A stretch of DNA of 5,016 nt from an uncultured Tolumonas sp. (GTDB taxonomy: Bacteria; Pseudomonadota; Gammaproteobacteria; Enterobacterales; Aeromonadaceae): assembly GCA_903931645.1 (NCBI GenBank), contig CAIZDF010000292.1, positions 1 through 5,016 on the forward strand. Reading direction: 5' to 3'. Below, piece by piece: positions 1 to 4,787 of this stretch (position 1 is the stretch's first letter; every line of letters begins with the position of its first letter). The position numbers and the translations under genes were made by a program. The notes beneath the pieces are model-generated. The model did no database searches. It was not told the origin of the DNA and saw nothing but the letters and a program-made list of their open reading frames with translations.

Positions 1-58
1 CATGATGGTGTTGCGGTTCAATGAGAAATCCTTTCAGGTGGAATCAGAAAAACGCTAG
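1..58 (+). CDS. Possible 3' end of a rightward gene (partial, unrecognised)
   Basis: The frame beginning at base 2 is open from the window edge to a TAG stop at 56-58. Its last residues read RFNEKSFQVESEKR, a charged, ordinary-looking protein tail with plausible codon use. If real, this gene converges on the binding-protein operon, and the hairpins at 48-124 would separate the two. Eighteen codons are too few to establish coding. A competing reading on the minus strand has an AAGGA site (29-33) seven bases before a TTG codon (19-21) that stays open to the left edge, in frame with an ATG at 1-3. I cannot tell which is right and assign no function. Confidence 0.3.
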   Translation, partial: MMVLRFNEKSFQVESEKR

Positions 59-65
59 TTTAGCG
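48..65 (-). terminator. Short hairpin followed by five U
   Basis: Read on the minus strand, CGCTA (65-61) and TAGCG (57-53) pair around a 3-base loop and are followed directly by TTTTT (52-48). The stem is only 5 bp but the U run is clean, as in an intrinsic terminator. It would act as a second stop for leftward transcripts that pass the stronger hairpin at 99-124. It overlaps the TAG of the possible rightward gene. Confidence 0.45.
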
Positions 66-98
66 AAATGTGTCACAAAATGCAGTCTACTAAGCAGA

Positions 99-124
99 AA
101 CAAGGGCGAAAACTCGCCCTTGTT
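99..124 (-). terminator. Hairpin terminator downstream of the binding-protein operon
   Basis: A perfect 11-bp inverted repeat (AACAAGGGCGA at 99-109 and its complement at 114-124) with a 4-base loop lies 23 bases after the stop codon of the second binding-protein gene. The GC-rich core makes it a strong hairpin. On the minus strand the following bases are only moderately U-rich (TCTGCTT). On the plus strand the hairpin is followed by GAAAGTTTT. It could serve both directions between convergent genes. Confidence 0.7.
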
Positions 125-147
125 GAAAGTTTTACAACTTGATGCGC

Positions 148-978
148 TTAACGGGAGATATCAGTACCGATCCATTTGATGGAGATCTGTTTCAGAGTGC
201 CATCTTTACGCATCTCTTCGAAGATTTTCACGACGGTATCGTGCCATTCTTTGTCGCCTTTATCGGTAGCGACCCAGTTTGGATCTTCATATAACGCATC
301 ACCCACCAGCTTAAATTTGCCCGGCGTCTTTTTGATACGTTCATTGGCAGTGACCAGATTAGACACCAGACCATCAATACGTTTACCTGCACCTAAAGAG
401 AGATCTTGATAGGCCAAATCTTCACTGCCGTAAGGGGCAACCTGAACACTCTTGAATGGATATTGAATTGGTTTCGCACCGAAACCTTCCATCGCCAGCG
501 TTTTATTCAGGTAACGCTCATAGGAGCCACCTTGCTGGGCGGCGATTTTTTTGCCTTCCATGTCAGCAACTTTAGTCAACGCATTTCCTTTGACGGAAGT
601 AACCAGCACGGCTGGTGAGCTGTAATAATGGGTCACGAAATCCAGCGAACGCGCACGTTGTGCATCGGGAGTCATGGAGCAAATACAGATATCCCAACGG
701 CCACGCCAGTTACCGGAGGTGATCACTTCCCATGCTGGGGTTTCAATTTTGGCCTTCACACCCAGACGTTTTGCAAATTCTTTGGTCAGATCGACATCCA
801 TGCCGTCCATTTCATTTTTGGCATTCAAAAATGAATACGGTGGATAGGCTTGATCCATAACGCCGACCAGCTCGCCGTTCTTTTTGATACGATCCAATGT
901 TTCACCTGCAATGGCAGAATGGCTAATTGCCATCGCGCCAGCCAGCAGCACTAAACGACGCAGAGTTTTGCTTTGCAT
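148..978 (-). CDS. Amino-acid ABC transporter periplasmic substrate-binding protein (SBP_bac_3 family), second of a tandem pair
   Basis: This encodes a 276-residue secreted protein that should capture an amino acid or similar solute in the periplasm and hand it to an inner-membrane ABC permease. Residues 1-24 form a signal peptide (MQSKTLRRLVLLAG start, SAIA cleavage site, mature protein from GETLD). The mature part shows the usual family order: YPPYSF at 45-50, GRWDICICSMTP at 93-104, R108 at the position of the ligand-carboxylate arginine of GlnH and HisJ, a YERYL block near 153 and a C-terminal DGTLKQISIKW helix. N207 occupies the position of the usual amino-group-binding Asp. The frame is open further upstream to 1092, but the ATG at 976-978 has a GAGGGA site six bases before it and begins a proper signal peptide, so I take it as the start. 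It is roughly 70% identical by eye to the neighbouring gene. The ligand is not known. Confidence 0.93.
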   Translation of the reverse strand: MQSKTLRRLVLLAGAMAISHSAIAGETLDRIKKNGELVGVMDQAYPPYSFLNAKNEMDGMDVDLTKEFAKRLGVKAKIETPAWEVITSGNWRGRWDICICSMTPDAQRARSLDFVTHYYSSPAVLVTSVKGNALTKVADMEGKKIAAQQGGSYERYLNKTLAMEGFGAKPIQYPFKSVQVAPYGSEDLAYQDLSLGAGKRIDGLVSNLVTANERIKKTPGKFKLVGDALYEDPNWVATDKGDKEWHDTVVKIFEEMRKDGTLKQISIKWIGTDISR

Positions 979-984
979 GATTGT

Positions 985-990
985 TCCCTC
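985..990 (-). promoter_or_regulatory. Ribosome binding site deciding the start of the second binding-protein gene
   Basis: GAGGGA on the minus strand sits six bases before the ATG at 976-978. The surrounding bases (GAGGGAACAATCATG) match the leader of the paralogue (GAAGGAACAATGATG) at 13 of 15 positions. This fixes the start and rules out the 38-residue upstream extension of the frame. Confidence 0.85.
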
Positions 991-1073
991 AAAGTGACCA
1001 AACCCACATGATCGAAGATGGTCTGGCAGAAGGCAATAGTAAAATGGGGAAAAGAAGAATAAATACGCAGTGA

Positions 1074-1107
1074 ACCACAGACGCTTTATCAACTAAGCGT
1101 CTGTGGT
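1074..1107 (-). terminator. Intercistronic 13-bp stem-loop between the two binding-protein genes
   Basis: Bases 1074-1086 (ACCACAGACGCTT) and 1095-1107 are perfect reverse complements around an 8-base loop. The structure begins eight bases after the TAA stop of the upstream gene (1115-1117). On the minus strand it is followed by TTCACTGCG, not by a U run, so it is not a classical intrinsic terminator. It could be a weak terminator, or a 3' stabiliser that keeps the first cistron's mRNA more abundant than the second, as intercistronic hairpins do in other transporter operons. The inverted repeat is seen directly; the role is inferred. Confidence 0.65.
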
Positions 1108-1114
1108 GAAGAAC

Positions 1115-1942
1115 TTATTGCGCGGTAATGTCAGAACCAATCCATTTCAGCGAGATTTTCTTTAATGTGCCGTCTTTATGCAGCTCGTTGATAATGGTTT
1201 TAATGGTGGCATTCCATTCCTGATCGCCTTTATCCACAGCAACCCAGTTTGGCTCTTCATACAAAGGGGCTCCGACGATTTTGAATTTGCCGCTGGTGGC
1301 CTGAATGCGTTTATTTGCCGTCACCAGATTAGCCACAATACCGTCGATGCGTTTTCCTGCACCTAAGCCGAGATCTTGATATGCCAGATCTTCACTGCTG
1401 TAGGGGGTCGGTTGCACTTGTTTAAATGGATATTGAATTGGTTTGGCGCCGTAACCGATCACCAAATCTTTTTGTAAATAACGCTCGTAAGAGGAGCCTT
1501 GCTCGATGCCAATACGCTTACCTTCGATATCGCTGACGCTATTGATGCTGCTACCCGTTGCGTTGGTGACTAGCACCGCGGGTGAGCTGTAATACGGGGC
1601 CACAAAATCAAGGCCTTTGGCTTTTTTCTCATCGGGGGTCATTGAGCAGATGCAGATATCCCAACGGCCACGCCAGTGCCCGGCGGCAATCACTTCCCAG
1701 GATGGCGTTTCGATTTTACTTTTCACGCCCAGACGTTTGGCGACTTCTTTGACTACATCGACGTCAAAGCCATCTTCTTCATTTTTATCATTCAGGAAGG
1801 AATAAGGTGGGTAGCTTTGATCCATCACCGCAACCAGTTCACCGTTGTGTTTGACGCGATCCAGCGTTTCGCCGGCGGTTGCAGTGTGACTTAATACGGC
1901 GGTTGCCAACAGACTCAGCGTTAATAGTGTTTTACCCGGCAT
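1115..1942 (-). CDS. Amino-acid ABC transporter periplasmic substrate-binding protein (SBP_bac_3 family), first of a tandem pair
   Basis: This is the promoter-proximal paralogue, 275 residues, predicted to bind an amino acid or similar ligand in the periplasm. Residues 1-23 are a signal peptide (MPGKTLLTLSLLA start, HTATA end, mature from GETLD). It shares YPPYSF, GRWDICICSMTP, the YERYL block, SEDLAYQDL and the terminal KKISLKWIG with its neighbour. The clearest difference is at the ligand-carboxylate arginine of GlnH/HisJ, here lysine (K107, in TPDEKKAK). The usual Asp is Asn (N205), as in the neighbour. Two ATGs lie side by side. I choose 1940-1942 because the GAAGGA site is then six bases away, the same spacing as in the paralogue, and the N-termini align as MxxKTLxxLxLLA. 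Starting at 1945 adds one Met. No permease or ATPase gene is adjacent, so the partner transporter must lie elsewhere. Confidence 0.93.
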   Translation of the reverse strand: MPGKTLLTLSLLATAVLSHTATAGETLDRVKHNGELVAVMDQSYPPYSFLNDKNEEDGFDVDVVKEVAKRLGVKSKIETPSWEVIAAGHWRGRWDICICSMTPDEKKAKGLDFVAPYYSSPAVLVTNATGSSINSVSDIEGKRIGIEQGSSYERYLQKDLVIGYGAKPIQYPFKQVQPTPYSSEDLAYQDLGLGAGKRIDGIVANLVTANKRIQATSGKFKIVGAPLYEEPNWVAVDKGDQEWNATIKTIINELHKDGTLKKISLKWIGSDITAQ

Positions 1943-1948
1943 CATTGT

Positions 1949-1954
1949 TCCTTC
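1949..1954 (-). promoter_or_regulatory. Ribosome binding site deciding between two adjacent ATG codons
   Basis: GAAGGA on the minus strand is six bases from the ATG at 1940-1942 but only three from the ATG at 1943-1945. A three-base gap is too short for efficient initiation, so the inner ATG is preferred. Confidence 0.75.
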
Positions 1955-1956
1955 AA

Positions 1957-1977
1957 CGTAAGATAGTTTTGCTTACG
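1957..1977 (-). promoter_or_regulatory. Inverted repeat in the leader of the binding-protein operon
   Basis: CGTAAG (1957-1962) and CTTACG (1972-1977) are perfect 6-bp arms separated by nine bases, ending three bases from the ribosome binding site. It could be an operator or a small leader hairpin that affects translation. The 9-mer CTATCTTAC on the minus strand also occurs in the leader of the MFS gene. Confidence 0.35.
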
Positions 1978-2013
1978 CCAAGATGTATCAGAAAAACCGG
2001 CAAGGGCTTACTA

Positions 2014-2036
2014 AGATATTTGCATATCTATTCTCA
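2014..2036. promoter_or_regulatory. Palindrome and ARG-box-like site in the divergent region
   Basis: Two overlapping symmetric elements are visible. AGATAT (2014-2019) and ATATCT (2024-2029) are perfect 6-bp arms around TTGC. Bases 2019-2036 match the ArgR operator consensus wnTGAATwwwwATTCAnw at 8 of the 10 core positions. ArgR sites usually come as pairs about 21 bp apart, and I find no good second copy on either side. The position, about 75 bases upstream of the binding-protein start, suits control of that operon. ArgR binding is an inference only, and the region is AT-rich, so a chance match is possible. Confidence 0.3.
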
Positions 2037-2065
2037 TATTTCGCAATAGGTTATAACTAACACGC

Positions 2066-2095
2066 ATGAAAGAATGGTATATCGAACTATATAAT
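2066..2095 (+). promoter_or_regulatory. Sigma70-type promoter of the homocysteine S-methyltransferase gene
   Basis: A perfect -10 box TATAAT lies at 2090-2095, preceded after an 18-base spacer by ATGAAA (2066-2071), which matches 4 of 6 bases of the -35 consensus. Transcription would start near 2102, giving a leader of roughly 40 bases. That is too short for a known S-adenosylmethionine riboswitch. Confidence 0.65.
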
Positions 2096-2130
2096 CTGGC
2101 TCAGACAGTGTTTTTCTGTGGCTAAAACAA

Positions 2131-2136
2131 AAGGAG
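2131..2136 (+). promoter_or_regulatory. Ribosome binding site supporting a GTG start
   Basis: AAGGAG, a near-perfect Shine-Dalgarno sequence, lies seven bases before the GTG at 2144-2146. It identifies this uncommon start codon as the true start of the methyltransferase gene. Confidence 0.85.
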
Positions 2137-2143
2137 TTGTGGC

Positions 2144-3037
2144 GTGAATAAAGTGCAAATTCTTGATGGCGGTATGGGGCGTGAGTTGAAACGCATTGGC
2201 GCACCGTTCCAGCAACCAGAGTGGTCCGCGTTGGCTTTATTAGAGGCGCCGCAATACGTTTCGCAAGCGCATAATGCGTTTATTGCCAGTGGTGCCGATA
2301 TCATTACCACCAACAGTTACGCGGTGGTGCCATTCCATATTGGTGAACTCCGCTTTACCGAGCGCGGGCATGAGCTGGCAACGCTGGCAGCGGAAATTGC
2401 GCGCGCCTGTGCGGATCATGCATCGCATCCGGTGAAAGTCGCCGGTTCTTTGTCGCCGGTATTGGGCTCTTATCGCCCGGATCTGTTTCAGCTGGAAGCG
2501 GCACTGCGTATTTACCGCGTATTGATTGCAGCTCAAGAAGCCTTTGTTGATCACTGGTTGGCGGAAACACAAAGCTCGATTGCAGAAATTAAAGCCGTGC
2601 GTCAGGCGTTGGGCGATGACAGCAAACCACTATGGGTGTCGTTTACACTGGATGATGAGCCTGCGGGTGGTAAAGCCTTACTGCGCTCTGGTGAAACGGT
2701 CACTGACGCAGTGGCGGCGGCCATCGAGTTAAATGTTTCAGCCGTGCTGTTTAATTGCAGTCAGCCGGAAGTGATGTCAGCAGCGGTGCGGGATGCGGTG
2801 GCGGAAATCAAACGCCAGGGGAAAGAGATCCCGGTCGGTGTCTATGCCAATGCCTTTCCGGCACAATCGAAAGAGGCAGAAGCCAACGCAGAGCTTGATG
2901 AAATCCGTGCGGACTTAGGGCCCGATGCCTATCTGACTTGGGCGCAAAAGTGGGTTGAACTTGGCGCATCCATTATTGGTGGTTGCTGCGGGATCACACC
3001 AGATCACATTGCCAAATTAACCGAACAGCTGAAATAA
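2144..3037 (+). CDS. mmuM: Homocysteine S-methyltransferase family protein (MmuM-like)
   Basis: This 297-residue cytoplasmic enzyme belongs to the zinc-dependent homocysteine methyltransferase family, a TIM barrel that moves a methyl group from a donor such as S-methylmethionine to homocysteine to form methionine. The N-terminus carries the DGGMGREL motif (8-15), followed by GADIITTNSY (50-59). The three zinc-ligand cysteines are all present: C205 in LFNCSQPE, and C281 and C282 in the C-terminal GGCCG signature. The length is close to E. coli MmuM (310 residues), so the gene looks intact. The start is GTG with a strong Shine-Dalgarno site. No S-methylmethionine permease gene (mmuP) is adjacent, so the donor is unproven and the symbol is by family resemblance. 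It is divergent from the binding-protein operon and convergent with the MFS gene. Confidence 0.88.
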   Translation: MNKVQILDGGMGRELKRIGAPFQQPEWSALALLEAPQYVSQAHNAFIASGADIITTNSYAVVPFHIGELRFTERGHELATLAAEIARACADHASHPVKVAGSLSPVLGSYRPDLFQLEAALRIYRVLIAAQEAFVDHWLAETQSSIAEIKAVRQALGDDSKPLWVSFTLDDEPAGGKALLRSGETVTDAVAAAIELNVSAVLFNCSQPEVMSAAVRDAVAEIKRQGKEIPVGVYANAFPAQSKEAEANAELDEIRADLGPDAYLTWAQKWVELGASIIGGCCGITPDHIAKLTEQLK

Positions 3038-3044
3038 ACCATGG

Positions 3045-3076
3045 ATTTGCCAGACCTTAGATTGGGGCTGGCAAAT
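3045..3076 (+). terminator. Hairpin terminator after the methyltransferase gene
   Basis: ATTTGCCAG (3045-3053) and CTGGCAAAT (3068-3076) form a perfect 9-bp stem, with a further CC/GG pair inside after one mismatch. It begins seven bases after the TAA stop and is followed by TATTCG, a weak U tract. It lies between convergent genes and may act in both directions. Confidence 0.65.
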
Positions 3077-3080
3077 TATT

Positions 3081-3099
3081 CGTGAGCGGTTAACTCACG
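3081..3099 (-). terminator. Small hairpin overlapping the MFS stop codon
   Basis: CGTGAG (3081-3086) and CTCACG (3094-3099) pair perfectly around a 7-base loop containing the TAA stop of the MFS gene. On the minus strand it is followed by AATAATTT. Together with the neighbouring hairpin it probably ends leftward transcription, but the stem is short. Confidence 0.35.
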
Positions 3100-4304
3100 G
3101 CTTTGGTGAGCTGCTGACGCTGTACCAGCGCGGGGAAATATTTCATCCACAGTGCGACAATCAGCAAGGTGCCAATTCCCCCGACCACTACCGCCGGCAC
3201 GACGCCCCACCAGGCAGCAGTGACGCCCGATTCAAATTCCCCTAACTGATTCGATGCGCCGATAAAGATAAAATTCACCGCACTGACGCGGCCCCGCATC
3301 TCATCCGGTGTCTCCAGCTGAATGAGCGATGAACGCACGACCACACTGACCATGTCAGACGCACCCAACACCAGTAACGCCGTAAAAGAGATCAGGAACG
3401 ATTCGGATAAGCCGAAAATAATGGTCGCCACTCCGAACACGGCCACTGCGGCAAACATGATTTTTCCCGCATGGTTACGGATCGCATAACGGGCCAACAG
3501 TAATGACATCACTACCGCACCGACCGATGGCGCTGCGCGCAATAACCCCAAACCCCATGGGCCGGTGTTTAAAATATCACGGGCAAATATTGGTAACAGT
3601 GCCGTGGCACCGCCAAGTAACACCGAAAACAGATCGAGTGAGATAGCTCCCAACACCACGGGGTTATGGCGGATATAACTAAAGCCGGCAAATACCGAGC
3701 GCAGCGTTGGTGGTTCGCGATGCACGACTTTGGCCGGTTTGGGGACTAACGACATGGCCACACTGGCGAGTAAAAAACTCACCGCACTGCACCAATACAC
3801 CATTTCCGGATGCAACGCATACAACAACCCGCCTAACGCCGGGCCGATGATCACCGAGGCTTCACGCAATGAGCTGTTCAGGGCTAACGCGCGGGGCAAG
3901 TTGCTGCTATCAATTAAGCTTGGTAACAGTGCTTGCTGGGCAGGTGATTCAAATGCCCGCGTGGCGCCGAGTAAAAAGGCACAGGCAAAAATGCCGTGGA
4001 TGGCGATCCAGCCTTGCCAGCTGCCCAATGCCAAGATGCTGACCAGCAGGGCTTGTAATAAGCGGGTGCCGACGACGATTAAACGGCGGTCATAACGATC
4101 GGCAACGTGACCTACCACCAGTGTCAGCAGAAATTGCGGGGTGAATTGCATCAAGCCAATCAAACCCAAACTCATGGCACTGTGGGTCAGGTCATAAACC
4201 TGCCAGCCGACCGCCACTACCAGCATCTGATAGGCGAGGGAAGAAAGAGCCATGCTACTTAAAAAACGAATAAACGCAGGTTGCTGTAATGAACCGGATG
4301 ACAT
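3090..4304 (-). CDS. MFS transporter, EntS-like (MFS_3) family
   Basis: This 404-residue inner-membrane protein belongs to the major facilitator superfamily and most resembles the proton-driven exporters related to the enterobactin exporter EntS. It consists of a run of hydrophobic segments consistent with 12 membrane helices. Motif A between helices 2 and 3 reads GHVADRYDRR (65-74). The C-terminal half has the cytoplasmic motif TPDEMRGRV (332-340), followed by NQLGEFESG (352-360), both typical of this subfamily. The length is close to the EntS family, so the gene is intact. No siderophore genes are nearby, so I do not call it entS and the substrate is unknown. The ATG at 4302-4304 has only a poor ribosome site (GGG, seven bases away). 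The next Met, residue 18, would remove part of helix 1, so the upstream start is kept. A perfect inverted repeat lies 11 bases before the start. Confidence 0.88.
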   Translation of the reverse strand: MSSGSLQQPAFIRFLSSMALSSLAYQMLVVAVGWQVYDLTHSAMSLGLIGLMQFTPQFLLTLVVGHVADRYDRRLIVVGTRLLQALLVSILALGSWQGWIAIHGIFACAFLLGATRAFESPAQQALLPSLIDSSNLPRALALNSSLREASVIIGPALGGLLYALHPEMVYWCSAVSFLLASVAMSLVPKPAKVVHREPPTLRSVFAGFSYIRHNPVVLGAISLDLFSVLLGGATALLPIFARDILNTGPWGLGLLRAAPSVGAVVMSLLLARYAIRNHAGKIMFAAVAVFGVATIIFGLSESFLISFTALLVLGASDMVSVVVRSSLIQLETPDEMRGRVSAVNFIFIGASNQLGEFESGVTAAWWGVVPAVVVGGIGTLLIVALWMKYFPALVQRQQLTKAVS

Positions 4305-4315
4305 GTCAAAGCCCG

Positions 4316-4343
4316 GGTAAGATAGAGGAGTATTTATCTTACC
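4316..4343 (-). promoter_or_regulatory. Perfect inverted repeat in front of the MFS gene
   Basis: GGTAAGATA (4316-4324) and TATCTTACC (4335-4343) are perfect 9-bp arms around a 10-base centre, ending 11 bases before the MFS start codon. The size and symmetry suit an operator for a dimeric repressor such as those that often control exporters. It could instead fold as an mRNA leader hairpin close to the weak ribosome site. No regulator gene lies in the window. Confidence 0.5.
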
Positions 4344-4370
4344 TGTTCAGGCTATGAGGAAAAGTATTTT

Positions 4371-4382
4371 GTTACGCGTAAC
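4371..4382. promoter_or_regulatory. 12-bp perfect palindrome
   Basis: GTTACGCGTAAC is fully self-complementary with no spacer. It lies between the ppiC stop and the MFS leader. It may be a protein-binding site or part of the structured region after ppiC. No function can be assigned from the sequence. Confidence 0.3.
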
Positions 4383-4384
4383 GA

Positions 4385-4409
4385 CCGCAACCCGTCGGGT
4401 TAGGTGCGG
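4385..4409 (-). terminator. Hairpin overlapping the ppiC stop codon
   Basis: On the minus strand, AACCC and GGGTT (4397-4401 with 4389-4393) pair around GAC, and outer CCGC/GCGG arms extend the stem with a 4-base bulge. The TAA stop is inside the structure. No U run follows, so it may be a weak terminator or an mRNA-stabilising hairpin, and some read-through into the MFS gene is possible. Confidence 0.4.
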
Positions 4410-4681
4410 AATAACACCTTAATGATGTGGTAACCGAAGCGGGTTTTCACCGGGCCGAACGGTTTCATCACTTCGCAGGAAAATACGGCTTTATCAAAGG
4501 CTGGTACCATATCGCCTTTTTTAAATTCGCCCAGATCGCCACCGCGTTTTTTTGAAGGGCAAGTCGAATATTTCTTTGCTAATTGCTGAAAGTTCGCGCC
4601 AGCGGCTAATTGTTTCATCAGGTCGAGTGCCTGAGCTTCATGTTTTACCAAAATATGCAGCGCACAAGCAGTATGGGCCAT
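4400..4681 (-). CDS. ppiC: Peptidyl-prolyl cis-trans isomerase C (parvulin, PpiC)
   Basis: This 93-residue single-domain cytoplasmic enzyme speeds cis-trans isomerisation of peptide bonds before proline and so helps protein folding. It has the same length as E. coli PpiC (Par10) and keeps its landmarks: ALHILVK at the N-terminus with H9, [16 protein letters not shown] with C41 (38-53), [14 protein letters not shown] (56-69), and the closing FGYHIIKVL with H85 (82-90). The two histidines and the cysteine are the conserved active-site residues of the parvulin fold. There is no signal peptide, unlike the periplasmic SurA and PpiD proteins that carry the same domain. It has its own TATAAT-type promoter and lies upstream of the MFS gene on the same strand, about 95 bases away. 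The ribosome site before the ATG is weak. Confidence 0.96.
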   Translation of the reverse strand: MAHTACALHILVKHEAQALDLMKQLAAGANFQQLAKKYSTCPSKKRGGDLGEFKKGDMVPAFDKAVFSCEVMKPFGPVKTRFGYHIIKVLFRT

Positions 4682-4714
4682 GATTAAGATGTCTCGGTGG
4701 TCAAAAGGGCGGGG

Positions 4715-4720
4715 ATTATA
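4715..4720 (-). promoter_or_regulatory. -10 box of the ppiC promoter
   Basis: TATAAT on the minus strand is a perfect sigma70 -10 box, 33 bases before the ppiC start codon. The best -35 candidate, CTGGAA, is 17 bases further upstream and matches only 3 of 6 consensus bases. Transcription would start near 4708, giving a short leader of about 27 bases. Confidence 0.55.
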
Positions 4721-4746
4721 ACCAACGCTGCTGAATTTTCCAGCGA

Positions 4747-4776
4747 AGAGGCGTTAACTCCATCATTAACGCCTCT
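4747..4776 (-). terminator. Hairpin terminator after the right-edge gene
   Basis: AGAGGCGTTAA (4747-4757) and TTAACGCCTCT (4766-4776) form a perfect 11-bp stem with an 8-base loop, beginning 11 bases after the stop of the leftward gene at the right edge. As with the other large hairpins here there is no clear U run after it. It separates that gene from the ppiC promoter. Confidence 0.6.
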
Positions 4777-4787
4777 GGTATGCCAGG

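Noticed and set aside
979..1092. 38-residue N-terminal extension of the second binding protein
   Set aside because: It crosses the intercistronic hairpin, has no ribosome site of its own and would bury the signal peptide. The ATG at 978 has a good site and matches the paralogue.
2037..2060. Sigma70 promoter for the binding-protein operon with TTGCGA as -35
   Set aside because: No acceptable -10 box occurs at 16-18 bases, so I could not support a specific promoter on this strand even though one must exist in the region.
2096..2143. SAM riboswitch or MetJ operator before the methyltransferase gene
   Set aside because: The leader is too short for a SAM riboswitch and shows only a 4-bp ACAG/CTGT pairing. 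No tandem AGACGTCT-like boxes are present, only isolated partial matches.
2240..2572. 110-residue leftward open frame inside the methyltransferase gene
   Set aside because: It is antisense to a gene with intact zinc-binding motifs and has no ribosome site or recognisable domain.
3730..4095. 121-residue rightward open frame inside the MFS gene
   Set aside because: It is antisense to a convincing membrane transporter and reads as a compositional shadow with no family features.
3090..4304. Assignment of the MFS gene as the enterobactin exporter entS
   Set aside because: The family resemblance is good, but there are no siderophore genes or Fur-box-like site nearby, so the substrate cannot be named.
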